Source: Cinnamomum chago
Lineage: Eukaryota > Streptophyta > Magnoliopsida > Laurales > Lauraceae
Length of the DNA stretch: 64,000 nucleotides
Reading direction: 5' to 3'
Assembly: GCA_038049695.1 (NCBI GenBank)
Contig: CP142455.1
Coordinates: 34,943,501-35,007,500 of the forward strand
Positions 54,326 through 64,000 of this stretch are shown one piece after another. The translations under genes and the position numbers were made by a program. How positions within the stretch are numbered: the stretch's first letter is position 1; the number at the start of each line of letters is the position of its first letter. Under the pieces are notes generated by a model, which ran no database searches, was not told the DNA's origin, and worked only from the letters and a program-made list of their open reading frames with translations.

Positions 54326-56497
54326 TGAAAGTCCTGGGAACCTATCCCTAGAGGGGGGAGGGTGAATAGGGTGAGCTTCATTTATGACCAATTATAACCA
54401 ATTTTAACTCCTTTAAAACAAACTAGTCACATGTGATGATTTATCATACAAGATGCGGAAACTAACAAAAGAATCATCACAAAGCAATCACCATCACACA
54501 AGGATTTATAGTGGTTCGGCCTCAATGCCTACATCCACTACCGGCTTGTGATCCAACATCCCACCGGATTTCCACTATTTATTCTTTTCAATAGGCTAAG
54601 CAATAACCTTTACAATGATGTTTTTCAAGGCTCAACATCAACCTATACACTATGCTTTTATAGGCTAAGCAATAACCTCTTCAACCACAAGGTTGGTTAT
54701 CTCACAAAGTTAGTGTCTAACATACACTTGATGGAGATACAAATTTAGCTCATTACATTTGCCTCTAAAATAGGTGGATATAAAAATGAAAATCTAATAC
54801 ACACACACTATGAATGCAAAGATGAAAGTACATGATGTGTGTGTGTGTGATGTCCTCAATCATTTTGAAAATGAAAGCTCATAAATGTATGCCTAAGGCT
54901 TTTGAAAGTTTTAGCTCATAAAAACATTTATGATTGAGGAAAGAATGCAAGTCACATGTTAAAAGAAACAACTTGTTAATGATGTCAAAGATTCACAAGT
55001 TGTATGAAATTAATTAGCTCTAAACATGTGATGCATAGGGATGTCAATCAAATCAACAATGTAGCTCAAAACATAAAAATAGATTTGATTGAAATTAGGG
55101 GACAAATCATATGTAATTATAAATACAACTTGAATATGATATACCAATCAATGCAAAGCAAGTTGTGAAACTTTAAAACAATAATGCATATGATTTGTAA
55201 AGTTTGTTGAATCCAAAACATGAGATATATTTGAAAGAGATTTTCTTATGATGGAAAAACAACATCCAAAGACTCAACCAAGTAGATGGATCATGTTACA
55301 TATGATTTCAAAGATTTTTCCATTAACACGATCTACTTAGATTTACCAAATAAAGTACTACTTGGATTGAATCAAATGGTGATGCATCCAAAACAATAGA
55401 TCTATTCAAAATATAAAACATGCTAAGGATACAACACATCATAGGTTAACATGCTACTAAAGATTTATCAAAGATAAAACAAAACATGAAAACATATGAT
55501 TTGTAAAGAAGTTGAATCCAAAACATAAGATAGTTTTGAAAGTGATTTTCTTATGTTGGAAAACAACAACCAAAGATTCAACCAAGTATATGAATCATGT
55601 TACATCTAATTTCAAAGATGTTTCCATTAACATGATCTACTTAGATTTACCAAAGATAAAGTACTACTTGGATTGAATCAATGGTGATGTATCCAAAACA
55701 ATAAATCAATTCAAAACATAAAACATGTTAAGGATACAACACAAACATAGTTTATCATGCTACAAATGATTTACCAAAAATAAAACAAAGCATGAAAACA
55801 TATGATTAAGGAAAGTAAAGCCTACTTGGAGATTTAACTTCATTAATCCAAGCTTTAGCTTTCCTAAAGCTCCCCTTCATCCCTTAGTTCTTTTCCCTTC
55901 TATTTGCCTCAAAACCCCTCAAGGAGGGCCTTAAAATTCCCAACTTTTGGCAAAGAAAAGAACTCATATTTATAGCAAAAAGTGCCCAACGGCTAGTCCT
56001 CGGTCGACCTGCAAACAGGTCTCGGTCGACCGGGAAAGCACAACGGTCAAATTTATGACCGTTGGAGCTTCAGGCCACTTTCTGCCTGCAGTGTTCCCGG
56101 TCGACCGGGACCTCTGCGCCGGTCAGCCGGCGACACTGCCGGGACCCCAAATTCCACTTTTGCAAGTTCAAAGATTTTCTTTGTGGAACTTTTTGGGCCA
56201 ATTAATCAAGCTTAAAAACATGTTTTAAATCATTCTAAGGGTTTTAAAGCATGGAAAATAAAAAGCCTAAAACATTTTGAAAGATTTAAAACTCATAGGC
56301 TAGCTTGATTTTCTAAAACTCTTTTCAAATCAAATGCATCCAAGATTAAAAACAAAACATGCATAAATCAAAACTTTAAAAACAATGCATGAATAAAACA
56401 AGATTTCAAGTTTATCTAAATCAATGCAAGTGTGTAAATCAAATGATGCTTGTATGATTATGCATCCATCAAATTGCAATCTACAAAATTCCTAACA
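54326..56497 (-). repeat. Second LTR of the SIRE-like element
   Basis: The 2172-bp LTR is nearly identical to 44992-47138 (about 98-99% by eye), with the same TATA box (55967-55974, minus strand) and GTCGAC cluster (55998-56135). The cluster has one more box unit here. On its far side it is followed again by a polypurine tract and 3' internal sequence, as in an element with an extra tandem copy. Confidence 0.85.
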
Positions 56498-58731
56498 ATC
56501 TCCCCCTTTTCAATTTGATGGCAACACACTCACCACTGAAATAACACACCAAGTCTTCAGCTCCCCCTCAGCTGGACAAGTCTTGAAATCTTCTTTGATG
56601 CTTCTCTTCTTAGCTTGGGCTCTTGGGCTCTTTTCTTCAATCTTCATGATGCTTGGAGCTTGATCATTCTTCAAGCTTTCTCTTCTTCTTTCCTCTCTAT
56701 GGCCAAGCATCTTCTTTAGCTCCAAGCTTTCTTTCTTCTATTTGCTCTCCCCCTTTGACCATACCTCTTTCTCCCTTTGGCAAGGTATGTATTCTCTCCC
56801 CTTGTAGAAGATCATACAAAACCTCCCCTTAGGAAGCTTGGAAATTCTCTTCACCCTTTTGAGAACTTGCATACTTTCTCCCCCTTTGCCATTAAATTGC
56901 AAAGGTACCTACACACATGAAACAAGGAAAAATACCTTTAGTAGCACATGTTAACAAAAGAAATCGAAAGTGAATTACATAACAGGCTATCATGTGTGGA
57001 AGAAGACTCTAAGGGTTCAAAGTCAATCCAAGGGTGAATTTGATCAAAACTAATTCTTCCTATGAAGGTTTACACTCCCCCTCAATCCATTCTCTCCTTT
57101 TGTCAAACTTTTGACAAAGATTTAACTATTAGGTGCAAGAAGAAGATGGTTTAACCAATTGAGGGTCAACTTCAAGAGAAGGATTAGATTCATTTAACTA
57201 TAAAGCTCAATATGATCAAATTACCAAAAGAGAGCAAGGACTAAAGAGAAAAGCAATCATGGATACCAATTGGGAAAACAAAGAATACCAATTGAGATTT
57301 AAAGATAAGTCTATTAAACACAATCACTCTAAAATGGATTTAAAGATATACCTATTAGGAAAAAATCCAAATTAGAGCTATCCATGATATGGGGTTTATT
57401 AATCATAGCATCAAGTAATCTAACTATGGAAAGCATATGCTATGAAGGTTTTGAAATCATTTCATTCAATCAATAAATATGACTATTAATGTGCAAGAAT
57501 GAGTGAAATGAAATTCAAGCATGAAGCCAACCTCAACTAATAACCAACCAATATTATGAACACATAAACATAGTGGTCATGAGATTTACCTATATGAGCA
57601 AGTGAGGTGGCAAACATGAACATTATGATGCTAATGGAGTGTGACATGGAACAAATATATAACTATCAAGTTCAAGCCAATGTACACATGGTCTATCACA
57701 TTCACAAGAAATCAAATCAATCGAAAATTTTACCAATTGAAACCAATTGAATTTGACAATATGAAAAAGAGCAAGGATGTGACAAACACAAAATCCCATC
57801 AAGCATCATAAATGGATATTCATCACTTTTAAAGATATGACTATTGAGCATAGTGATGAACAAGGCAAATTGCAATGCAAAAGGATATGACTTTGAAATG
57901 CATGCAATTTCCAAAGTGTCAAAATCATATGAATTCAACATCTAAGATATCCATCAAACATATAGAATTATGAGGAATAGATTTCAAAGAGTTTCATATG
58001 ATCAAGAACACTACTATGAAGTTGAAACATGTATAAGGATAATATCTTTTAGAGAAAACACATGAAACAACATCATAACCATCCAATAAAAATATGACTA
58101 GAAAGCATAGAGGATGGATTTTAGTTCTAGCATGGTTTCTACAAATGTAATAAATAACACAACCATACATAGAACGATTTGACATTTGCATAGAGAGGAT
58201 CAATCAACACTCAAGATCTAACTCATACCATATCATTAATAAAGAATATAACCATGTAAGCACAAGTAGGTATGAAGTTAAAATGATCAATCTATCATGT
58301 AACATCTCCACTCTTAGAAAATGTACTAAGCTTACAATGCAATGGAAAAGGATATGTGGTTTACACCAAATGAACTTAGCACATAAAATCACATATGTAA
58401 TTAAAAAGGTCAAAAACAAGATTTTACTATAAGGCACTTAAACAATCATCAAAATGCATTAATGAGAATATACCAAGTTAGGCACAAACATGCAAATCAA
58501 TGAAACCATATCCAACCAAGCAATGTAAGACATCAAAATCAATTTGCATAAAGAATGTAACTAAATGAGCAAAGACGCAAATTGTTTGTAAAAATTATTT
58601 CCTTTCAAATGATATAATCATAATTAAGCACAAGGAAATGAATTCAAGGAAAATGCTTCTATAAATACAACAAAAAAAGCTTAGAACATTTTCCAAAGTT
58701 TCTCAAATCACTTCAATATATGAAATTCCAA
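56498..58731 (-). mobile_element. Second, partial copy of the SIRE-like internal region
   Basis: The sequence matches 47139-49372 almost base for base (about 99% by eye), including the polypurine tract and the ATAACTAT array. With the LTR at 54326 it gives the order LTR-internal-LTR-internal, typical of unequal recombination between LTR elements. It abuts a plus-strand chromovirus-like LTR fragment at 58732. It is non-coding. Confidence 0.85.
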
Positions 58732-59746
58732 AGCTTGGATAACCCTGTTGGTCTGATCCGCCGACTTGGAGATCCCCCTCTTGTCCCGCCAGCTGCAGTT
58801 TGGATCCCGCTACCCGGTCATTACCGTGGTCTTGTCCCGATGCCGCAGATTGCTACTGTGGTCCCCGATGCCCGGCTCGCTACCGTGGTCATGTATAGTA
58901 TATGTATATGTATATGTATTTATATGAGATCCACTATTTCTCCTCACCTCGAGTGACTGAGATCAGTGCCTAGTTATTGCTCTATCACCTTAGTGATAGA
59001 GGACTTAGCTTCGTGTGGTTGCCATCTTGATTGTTTCCCGTTTCCTTGGTCACCTTACATGTTTTACATTGCATACTTGTAATCGAATAAATGTTTTATC
59101 TCGTTCGTAGAAATTGTTATTTAAACAGGTTTACATGTTTTGAAGGTAAATTCATGTATTTCATTTTGTCATTGTATTTTCCTCAATTTGCCAAACCGTC
59201 GTGTTTGACCTAGTCTTTGGTACTCAGGTCCCGTTGTTGGTTATCCCGAGGAGGAGCTTGAGGAGGGGTTCGTCGAACCGCAGCAGTTAGTTGAGTGGCG
59301 TGCTGATGACGTCATGTAGACGTTTGGTTGCTATGAGAGACTTCATATTTTGGGAAATTGTTTAACCATTCTTTTGATTGGTATTTTGGGAATATTGGCC
59401 TTTGTTGGCCTCTATTTTTGGGAAATGTAATTAAATGATATTTGTATAAACTTTAACTTACTTTGGGTAACATGCTATAGATCATTGCTCATTCTGATAC
59501 AGTATCTTTATACTTGTGATATTGTTTCTATGACCAAGGATGGTTTGACTATTTGATTTGCTACACGCTTCCGCACTTAACAGAAATATTCATTTATGGT
59601 TGTGATATCCTCACTGCGGACACCTGTGGAAAATTAAATAAACGTATGTTATTATTAAACAGATGTGTGGTTCTCATCATCATCACCACCACTAATGTCC
59701 CGATCCCGGATCAGTCCCTTTGGATCCCCGGTCCGGGGTCGCGACA
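58732..59746 (+). mobile_element. Chromovirus-like LTR fragment, plus strand
   Basis: It ends GGTCCGGGGTCGCGACA at 59746 and is otherwise nearly identical over its last 580 bp to the LTR end at 62077-62653. It includes phrases that are the reverse complement of parts of the solo LTRs (CCGCCAGCTGCAGTTTGG; CCAAACCGTCGTGTTTGACC). It abuts copia pol sequence on the right. Non-coding, with a short TATATG microsatellite at 58895-58925. Confidence 0.85.
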
Positions 59747-61342
59747 AGGATCCCTGTAACTATGATGAAGCAATTAATGACATAGATTCGGGACATTGGC
59801 AAGATGCTATGAAAGCTGAGATGGAGTCTATGTACTCTAATCAGGTCTGGACACTTGTGGACTTGCCTGCCAATATCAAACCTATTGGGTGCAAGTGGGT
59901 CTACAAAAGAAAAAGAGGACTAGATGGAAGAGTTGAGACCTTTAAGGCCAGGCTTGTTGCGAAAGGGTATACTTAGAAAGAGGGTATCGATTATGAGGAA
60001 ACCTTCTCACCGGTAGCCATGCTCAAGTCCATCCGGATACTCTTATCCATTGCGGCTCATCTCGATTACGAGATTTGGCAAATGGATGTCAAGACGGCGT
60101 TTCTCAACGGCCATCTTGACGAAGACATCTATATGATGCAGCCAGACGGTTTTATAGCAAATAACCAAAAAGCAAAGAGTTTGCAAGTTGCAGAAGTCCA
60201 TTTATGGACTGAAGCAGGCATCCCAAAGCTGGAACATCCATTTTGACCGGGCAATCAAATCATTTGGTTTTAGTCAAAATCCGGATGAGTCATGTGTGTA
60301 CATGAAAAATGAAGGTGACAGGGTAGTTTTTCTAGTTTTATATGTTGACGACATCCTCCTCCTTAGGAAAGATATAGGAATGTTGTCAACGGTAAAAGTT
60401 TGGTTAGCAAAGACTTTTGATATGAAGGACTTGGGAGAAGCTAGTTACATCCTAGGGATCAAACTCCATCGAGACCAGAAAAATAGGATGATTGGCTTAT
60501 CTCAAGCTGCATACATAGATAAGGTACTGGTACGGTTTGCTATGCAAGACTCCAAGAAGGGTATCACACCTTTCAGGCATGGAGTGCACCTTTCCAAGGA
60601 TCAGGGTCCCAAGACCCCAAAGGAAAAGGAGCAAATGAGAGCAATTCCATACACTTCGGCTGTTGGTAGCCTCATGTATGCTATGCTATGTACTAGACCG
60701 GATATCTGTCATGCAGTGGGCTTAGTCAGCAGATATCAGTCTAACCCAGGTCTTGACCATTGGACTGCTGTAAAATGTATCTTCAAGTACTTGAGAAGGA
60801 CTAGAGATTACATGTTGATTTACGGCAGTGATGAGCTGGTTCCAGTCGGATACACAGATTCTGACTTCATGTCAGATAAGGATTCCAGGAAATCTACTTC
60901 TGGTTATGTGTTTATGCTTGGCGGAGGAGCTATCAGCTGGAGGAGTATTAAACAGGAATGTACCGCTGATTCCACTTCTGAGGCTGAATATGTAGCGGCT
61001 TGTGAAGCAGCTAAGGAAGCAGTATGGCTCAAAAGATTCCTTTTGGAACTTGGTGTGGTACCTTTGGCAAGATAGCCGCTCACAGTTTACTGTGACAGCA
61101 GCGGGGCAGTTGCTCAGTCCAAGGAACCCAGGAGCCATAAAAGCCAAAAGCACGTACAGAGGAAGTATCACTTGGTCAAAGAGATTGTGCAGAGAGGTGA
61201 TATTGCTATCACCAAGATAGCCTCTACGGACAATCTGGCAGATCCATTTACTAAGCCTTTGACCACCAAAGTCTTTGAGCAGCATGTAGACGGGATGGGC
61301 ATGAGATGCAATCCTGATTGGCATTGAGCCCAAGTGGGAGAT
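59747..61342 (+). pseudogene. Copia RT and RNase H (part of the element starting at 35661)
   Basis: Open stretches encode the copia RT start (SGHWQDAMKAEMESM), IWQMDVKTAFLNG, the YVDD signature near 60345, and RNase H with TSGYVFMLGG and STSEAEYVA near 60900-60990. It ends in a polypurine tract before the 3' LTR. The style matches the gag at 39118, and the LTR pair supports one element. The copy is broken, with a handful of breaks in this part. The recognised parts of the whole element are LTR, primer site, leader, gag, RT, RNase H and 3' LTR. Confidence 0.85.
61332..61342 (+). other. Polypurine tract of the copia element
   Basis: AAGTGGGAGAT lies directly before TGTTAG at 61343, the standard copia polypurine tract and LTR start. 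Confidence 0.85.
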
Positions 61343-62076
61343 TGTTAGTTTTGATGGTCTCAATACCAAGAGTATATGATGTAATAAATTGATTAATTTC
61401 TTTATTTATCAATACAATTCATGCTTTTCCTTTCATGAGATGAATGGTGTTTTATATACTTGCACATAACCAATACAAAAGACATAATGGCTTATGAGAT
61501 GAACCGGAGTCCATGAGTATACTAGATGTAATACATGTGTATGGATGAGATCCACATACAGGAGATATGTATTGCAAATCTTATACTCAAATATCTTCAC
61601 AACCAGTGATGAGATTGGACATCTCATCTGACAAGGTTGCAGCACTTTGATCACTATGAGATAGTGTGATTTGTCTCGATCATCGGAATGTAAGATTCCG
61701 GATCATGGTGCTGGTACATTGGATGTATTGAAGGACCATGAGAAACACCTTATATACACTATCTTTATTTTAAGGTCTGCTCTCATAATTCCCTAGCAAT
61801 AGGCTCATAATCCTGAGACATTAATGAACTCAAGTTTCTATCTATTCATTTGCTTTGAGTCACCAATGAGTGAGGCCAATTGTAGGTCAACACCTCGATG
61901 ATTTGGGTACGTGGTAGTGGAGCTATGGGAACATTCAATGATCAAGATGGAATCTATCTTAAATATCCCCTTGTGCCAATTAATGGATTTGTCATTGGTA
62001 AGGGCGCACCCATTCCCATTAAGAGTTAATTGGATCGGTACCAAATGATCATTATAATTAATTGGGGCTCAAGGAT
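61343..62076 (+). repeat. 3' LTR of the copia element (fragment)
   Basis: It begins TGTTAGTTTTGATGG after the polypurine tract and matches the 5' LTR at 35661-36372 with about eight substitutions. It abuts the chromovirus-like LTR fragment at 62077. Confidence 0.9.
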
Positions 62077-62653
62077 CATTGTATTTTCCTCCATTTGCCA
62101 AACCGTCGTGTTTGACCTACTCTTTGGTACTCAGGTCTCGTTGTTGGTTATCCCAAGGAGGAGCTTGAGGAGGGGGTCGTAGAACCGCAGCAGTTAGTTG
62201 AGTGGCGTGCTCATGACGTCATGTAGACGTTTGGTTGCTATGAGAGACTTCATATTTTGGGAAACTGTTTAACCATTCTTTTGATTGGTATTTTGGGAAT
62301 ATTGGCCTTTGTTGGCCTCTATTTTTGGGAAATATAATTAAATGATACTTGTATAAACTTTAACTTACTTTGGGTAACATGTTATAGATCATTGCTCATT
62401 CTGATACAATATCTTTATACTTGTGATATTGTTTCTATGACCAAGGATGGTTTGACTATTTGATTTGCTACACGCTTCCGTACTTAACAGAAATATTCAT
62501 TTATGGTTGTGATATCCTCACCGCGGACACCTGTGGGAAATTAAATGAACGTATGTTATTATTAAACAGATGTGTGGTTCTCATCATCATCACCACCACT
62601 AATGTCCCGATCCCGGATCAATCCCTTTGGATCCCCGGTCCGGGGTCGCGACA
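62077..62653 (+). mobile_element. End of a chromovirus-like 5' LTR
   Basis: It runs to GGGGTCGCGACA at 62653 and is followed three bases later by a tRNA-iMet primer-binding site, so it is the end part of a 5' LTR. It is about 96-98% identical by eye to 59170-59746. Together with the gag downstream it gives the orientation of the whole LTR family in this window. Confidence 0.9.
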
Positions 62654-62656
62654 GAC

Positions 62657-62668
62657 TGGTATCAGAGC
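62657..62668 (+). other. Primer-binding site (tRNA-iMet) of the chromovirus-like element
   Basis: TGGTATCAGAGC follows the LTR end CGACA at 62653 by three bases. It ties the GTCGCGACA-ended LTR family to a gypsy gag. Confidence 0.9.
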
Positions 62669-62810
62669 GAGACGTGTTTCAAGCAATTAAAAGAAACTAG
62701 AAATCCTAAGGACGTGGCGAGGATTCGTTAGATCTTTCGTTAGCTAGTATCGTGTGAGCAATGTGTGACCCTTTATATTATCTTTTGCTAACAATTTATT
62801 TTGCAGCATC

Positions 62811-63588
62811 ATGCCTCCCCGTAAGAGAACAGTGAATGGCATTCCTTCTGGCAGTAACAGTGATCACACTGGACCGATTGAAGAGGATATAGTTGAGAAC
62901 AACCCACCCAATCAGTTCCAAGAAATGATGCAAGCCATGCTTGACCAGCAACGTCAAGCCAATGAGAACCAAGCTAGATTGCAAGAGCAGATGCTCAAGA
63001 GGGAAGAAGACCATGCTAGGGAAATGGCAGAGATGCAAAGGCAATTGCTTGAGGTCTTACAGAGGAGACCAGAACCGGTTCAACCCCAACCAGCTATCGT
63101 CATAAACCAGAGGCAACATGATCCTAATGCCTTGTTTGAACGGTTTCGGAAGAGGGCTCCAAAAGAATTTCTGGGAATAAAAGATCCTTTAGCTGCAGAT
63201 GACTGGTTGGAACATACCGAGAACATCTTTGAGATTTTCCAGTGTACAGGGGCAGACAGAGTGAAGTTGGCATCATCCCTCTTTGTGGGTACAACAGATA
63301 GATGGTGGAAAACGGTTAGGGAAGAATATAGAACCATGGTTGATCCAGAATGTGGGCAAACTTTAAGAGGCAGTTTCATGACAAATATGTACCTGCTCAT
63401 ATCAAGAAGCAAAAGGCCATAGAATTTCAACAACTTGTCCAAGGGAGCATGACAGTCCTCGAATACCTCACTAAGTTCGAGAGATTGTCTCGATATGCTC
63501 CGAAGTTGGTGGATACAGTGGAAAAGAAGATTGCTAAATTCTTTGAGGGACTCAATCCCGTCATTGAAAGAGATGCCACCCGAGTAGT
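62811..63588 (+). pseudogene. Ty3/gypsy Gag (N-terminal part), interrupted by an LTR
   Basis: The ATG at 62811 (MPPRKRTVNG) opens a Gag with a Gln/Glu-rich coiled coil (about residues 40-90), followed by the capsid-type region with DDWLEHTENIFEIFQC, ASSLFVGTTDRWWKTV and, further on, LEYLTKFERLSRYAP. This is the pattern of plant gypsy Gag, probably of the Tekay/Del chromovirus type given the long LTRs. A second LTR inserts at 63589. The copy is broken. Confidence 0.85.
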
Positions 63589-64000
63589 TGTGAGAACCCG
63601 ACCCCTAATCTCTTGGATTAGTGTTGTTTTATTTGTGGATTAGTTCTTTTAGTGGGATTAGTATTTGTTGGGTTGAGTTTGTGAGCTAGAATGGGTTTTC
63701 TTCTAGTTTTGGGCTTTTGAGTGCTTTGGTAGCTTGTGGGGTCCTTTGGGGGTTCCCTTTTCGGCTTTGCATTTACTTGTGAGATTTTTCCGATTTGTTT
63801 CGTATTGTGTTTTTGGCCCGTTGCATTCATCTTGAGGAATCCTACAACTTTCATGTTGATCCCGTATCCATTTGAGAACCCGAAACCCGATTTCTTGGCC
63901 TTGAGGGCAAAACAGTCATTGCACACCAAATCTGTACCCAAAACTCGATATTCTCGAAATCCGTGAAACATATACTTTTTGGAAACTAGAAATTTCGACG
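63589..64000 (+). mobile_element. Start of another chromovirus-like LTR (leaves window)
   Basis: TGTGAGAACCCGACCCC begins within gag and is the near-identical reverse complement of the end of the solo LTR at 53945 (all 412 visible bases align). GTAGT before it (63584-63588) is the candidate target duplication. Whether it is a solo LTR or a full element lies outside the window. Frames in it are not genes. Confidence 0.9.

Noticed and set aside
44992-58731. The duplicated 4.4-kb block as a pure assembly artefact
   Set aside because: The two copies differ by scattered substitutions, a microsatellite change and a 24-bp box unit, and they sit in different contexts. A true tandem element is more likely, though long reads would settle it.
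1-64000. A host gene, defence system or biosynthetic cluster hidden among the repeats
   Set aside because: Apart from the exon-like 44820-44936 and the antisense gene of the Tat element, every long frame is either a transposable-element protein or a repeat or shadow translation.

Overview
The window is from a flowering-plant nuclear genome, in a heterochromatin-like block of nested transposable elements. The evidence is the plant-specific lineages present: a Tat/Ogre-type Ty3/gypsy element with two RNase H domains, chromovirus-like LTRs several kb long, SIRE/Maximus-like and other Ty1/copia elements, and a CACTA (En/Spm) DNA transposon. I find no host gene I can name, no tRNA or rRNA gene and no CRISPR array. 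The species cannot be read from the sequence.

Left part (1-11302). A decayed minus-strand Tat-lineage copy fills 1-9680. Its very long LTR (4751 down past base 1) holds an array of GGCGCC-palindrome boxes. Next come a plus-strand fragment of a SIRE-like LTR (9681-10373) and a minus-strand fragment of a copia LTR (10374-11302).

Centre (11303-35660). A minus-strand chromovirus-like LTR fragment is split by the main object of the window, a whole-looking plus-strand Tat-lineage element at 11612-35069. It is 23.5 kb, or about 20.5 kb without a nested insertion. It has matching LTRs (TGTTGACACC...CATCA), a 5-bp target duplication ATACA, a primer-binding site, a polypurine tract and one uninterrupted 3007-codon reading frame running from an extra N-terminal region through gag, protease, a G-patch-like segment, RT, RNase H, a second RNase H and integrase. 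An antisense coiled-coil gene lies between pol and the 3' LTR, and several tandem arrays fill the untranslated regions. A by-eye count gives about 18 substitutions between the LTRs (about 0.65%), so it is young. Its left LTR carries a still younger 2952-bp solo LTR (13179-16130, duplication CGCAA).

Right part (35661-64000). Parts of one copia element bracket the region: LTR, primer site, leader and gag at 35661-39743, and RT/RNase H plus 3' LTR at 59747-62076. Between them lie a broken CACTA transposon (39744 onward, minus strand), an exon-like segment of unknown origin (44820-44936), and a non-coding SIRE-like element in LTR-internal-LTR-internal order (44992-58731, minus strand). A 4156-bp solo chromovirus-like LTR (49790-53945, duplication CATTG) sits inside that element, and a plus-strand LTR fragment (58732-59746) follows it. 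The window ends in a chromovirus-like 5' region (LTR end, primer site, gag) into which another LTR has inserted at 63589.

The most unusual recurring pattern is a cluster of short GC-rich palindromic boxes carried by each of several unrelated LTR families, with a different core in each (GGCGCC, GTCGAC, CTCGAG, GGTTAGCC, GCGACCCTGG). In both near-identical LTR pairs, the only sizeable length difference falls inside such a cluster. Other points of interest are the antisense coiled-coil gene, the degenerate ATAACTAT array that makes up most of the non-coding SIRE-like element, and the exon-like segment.
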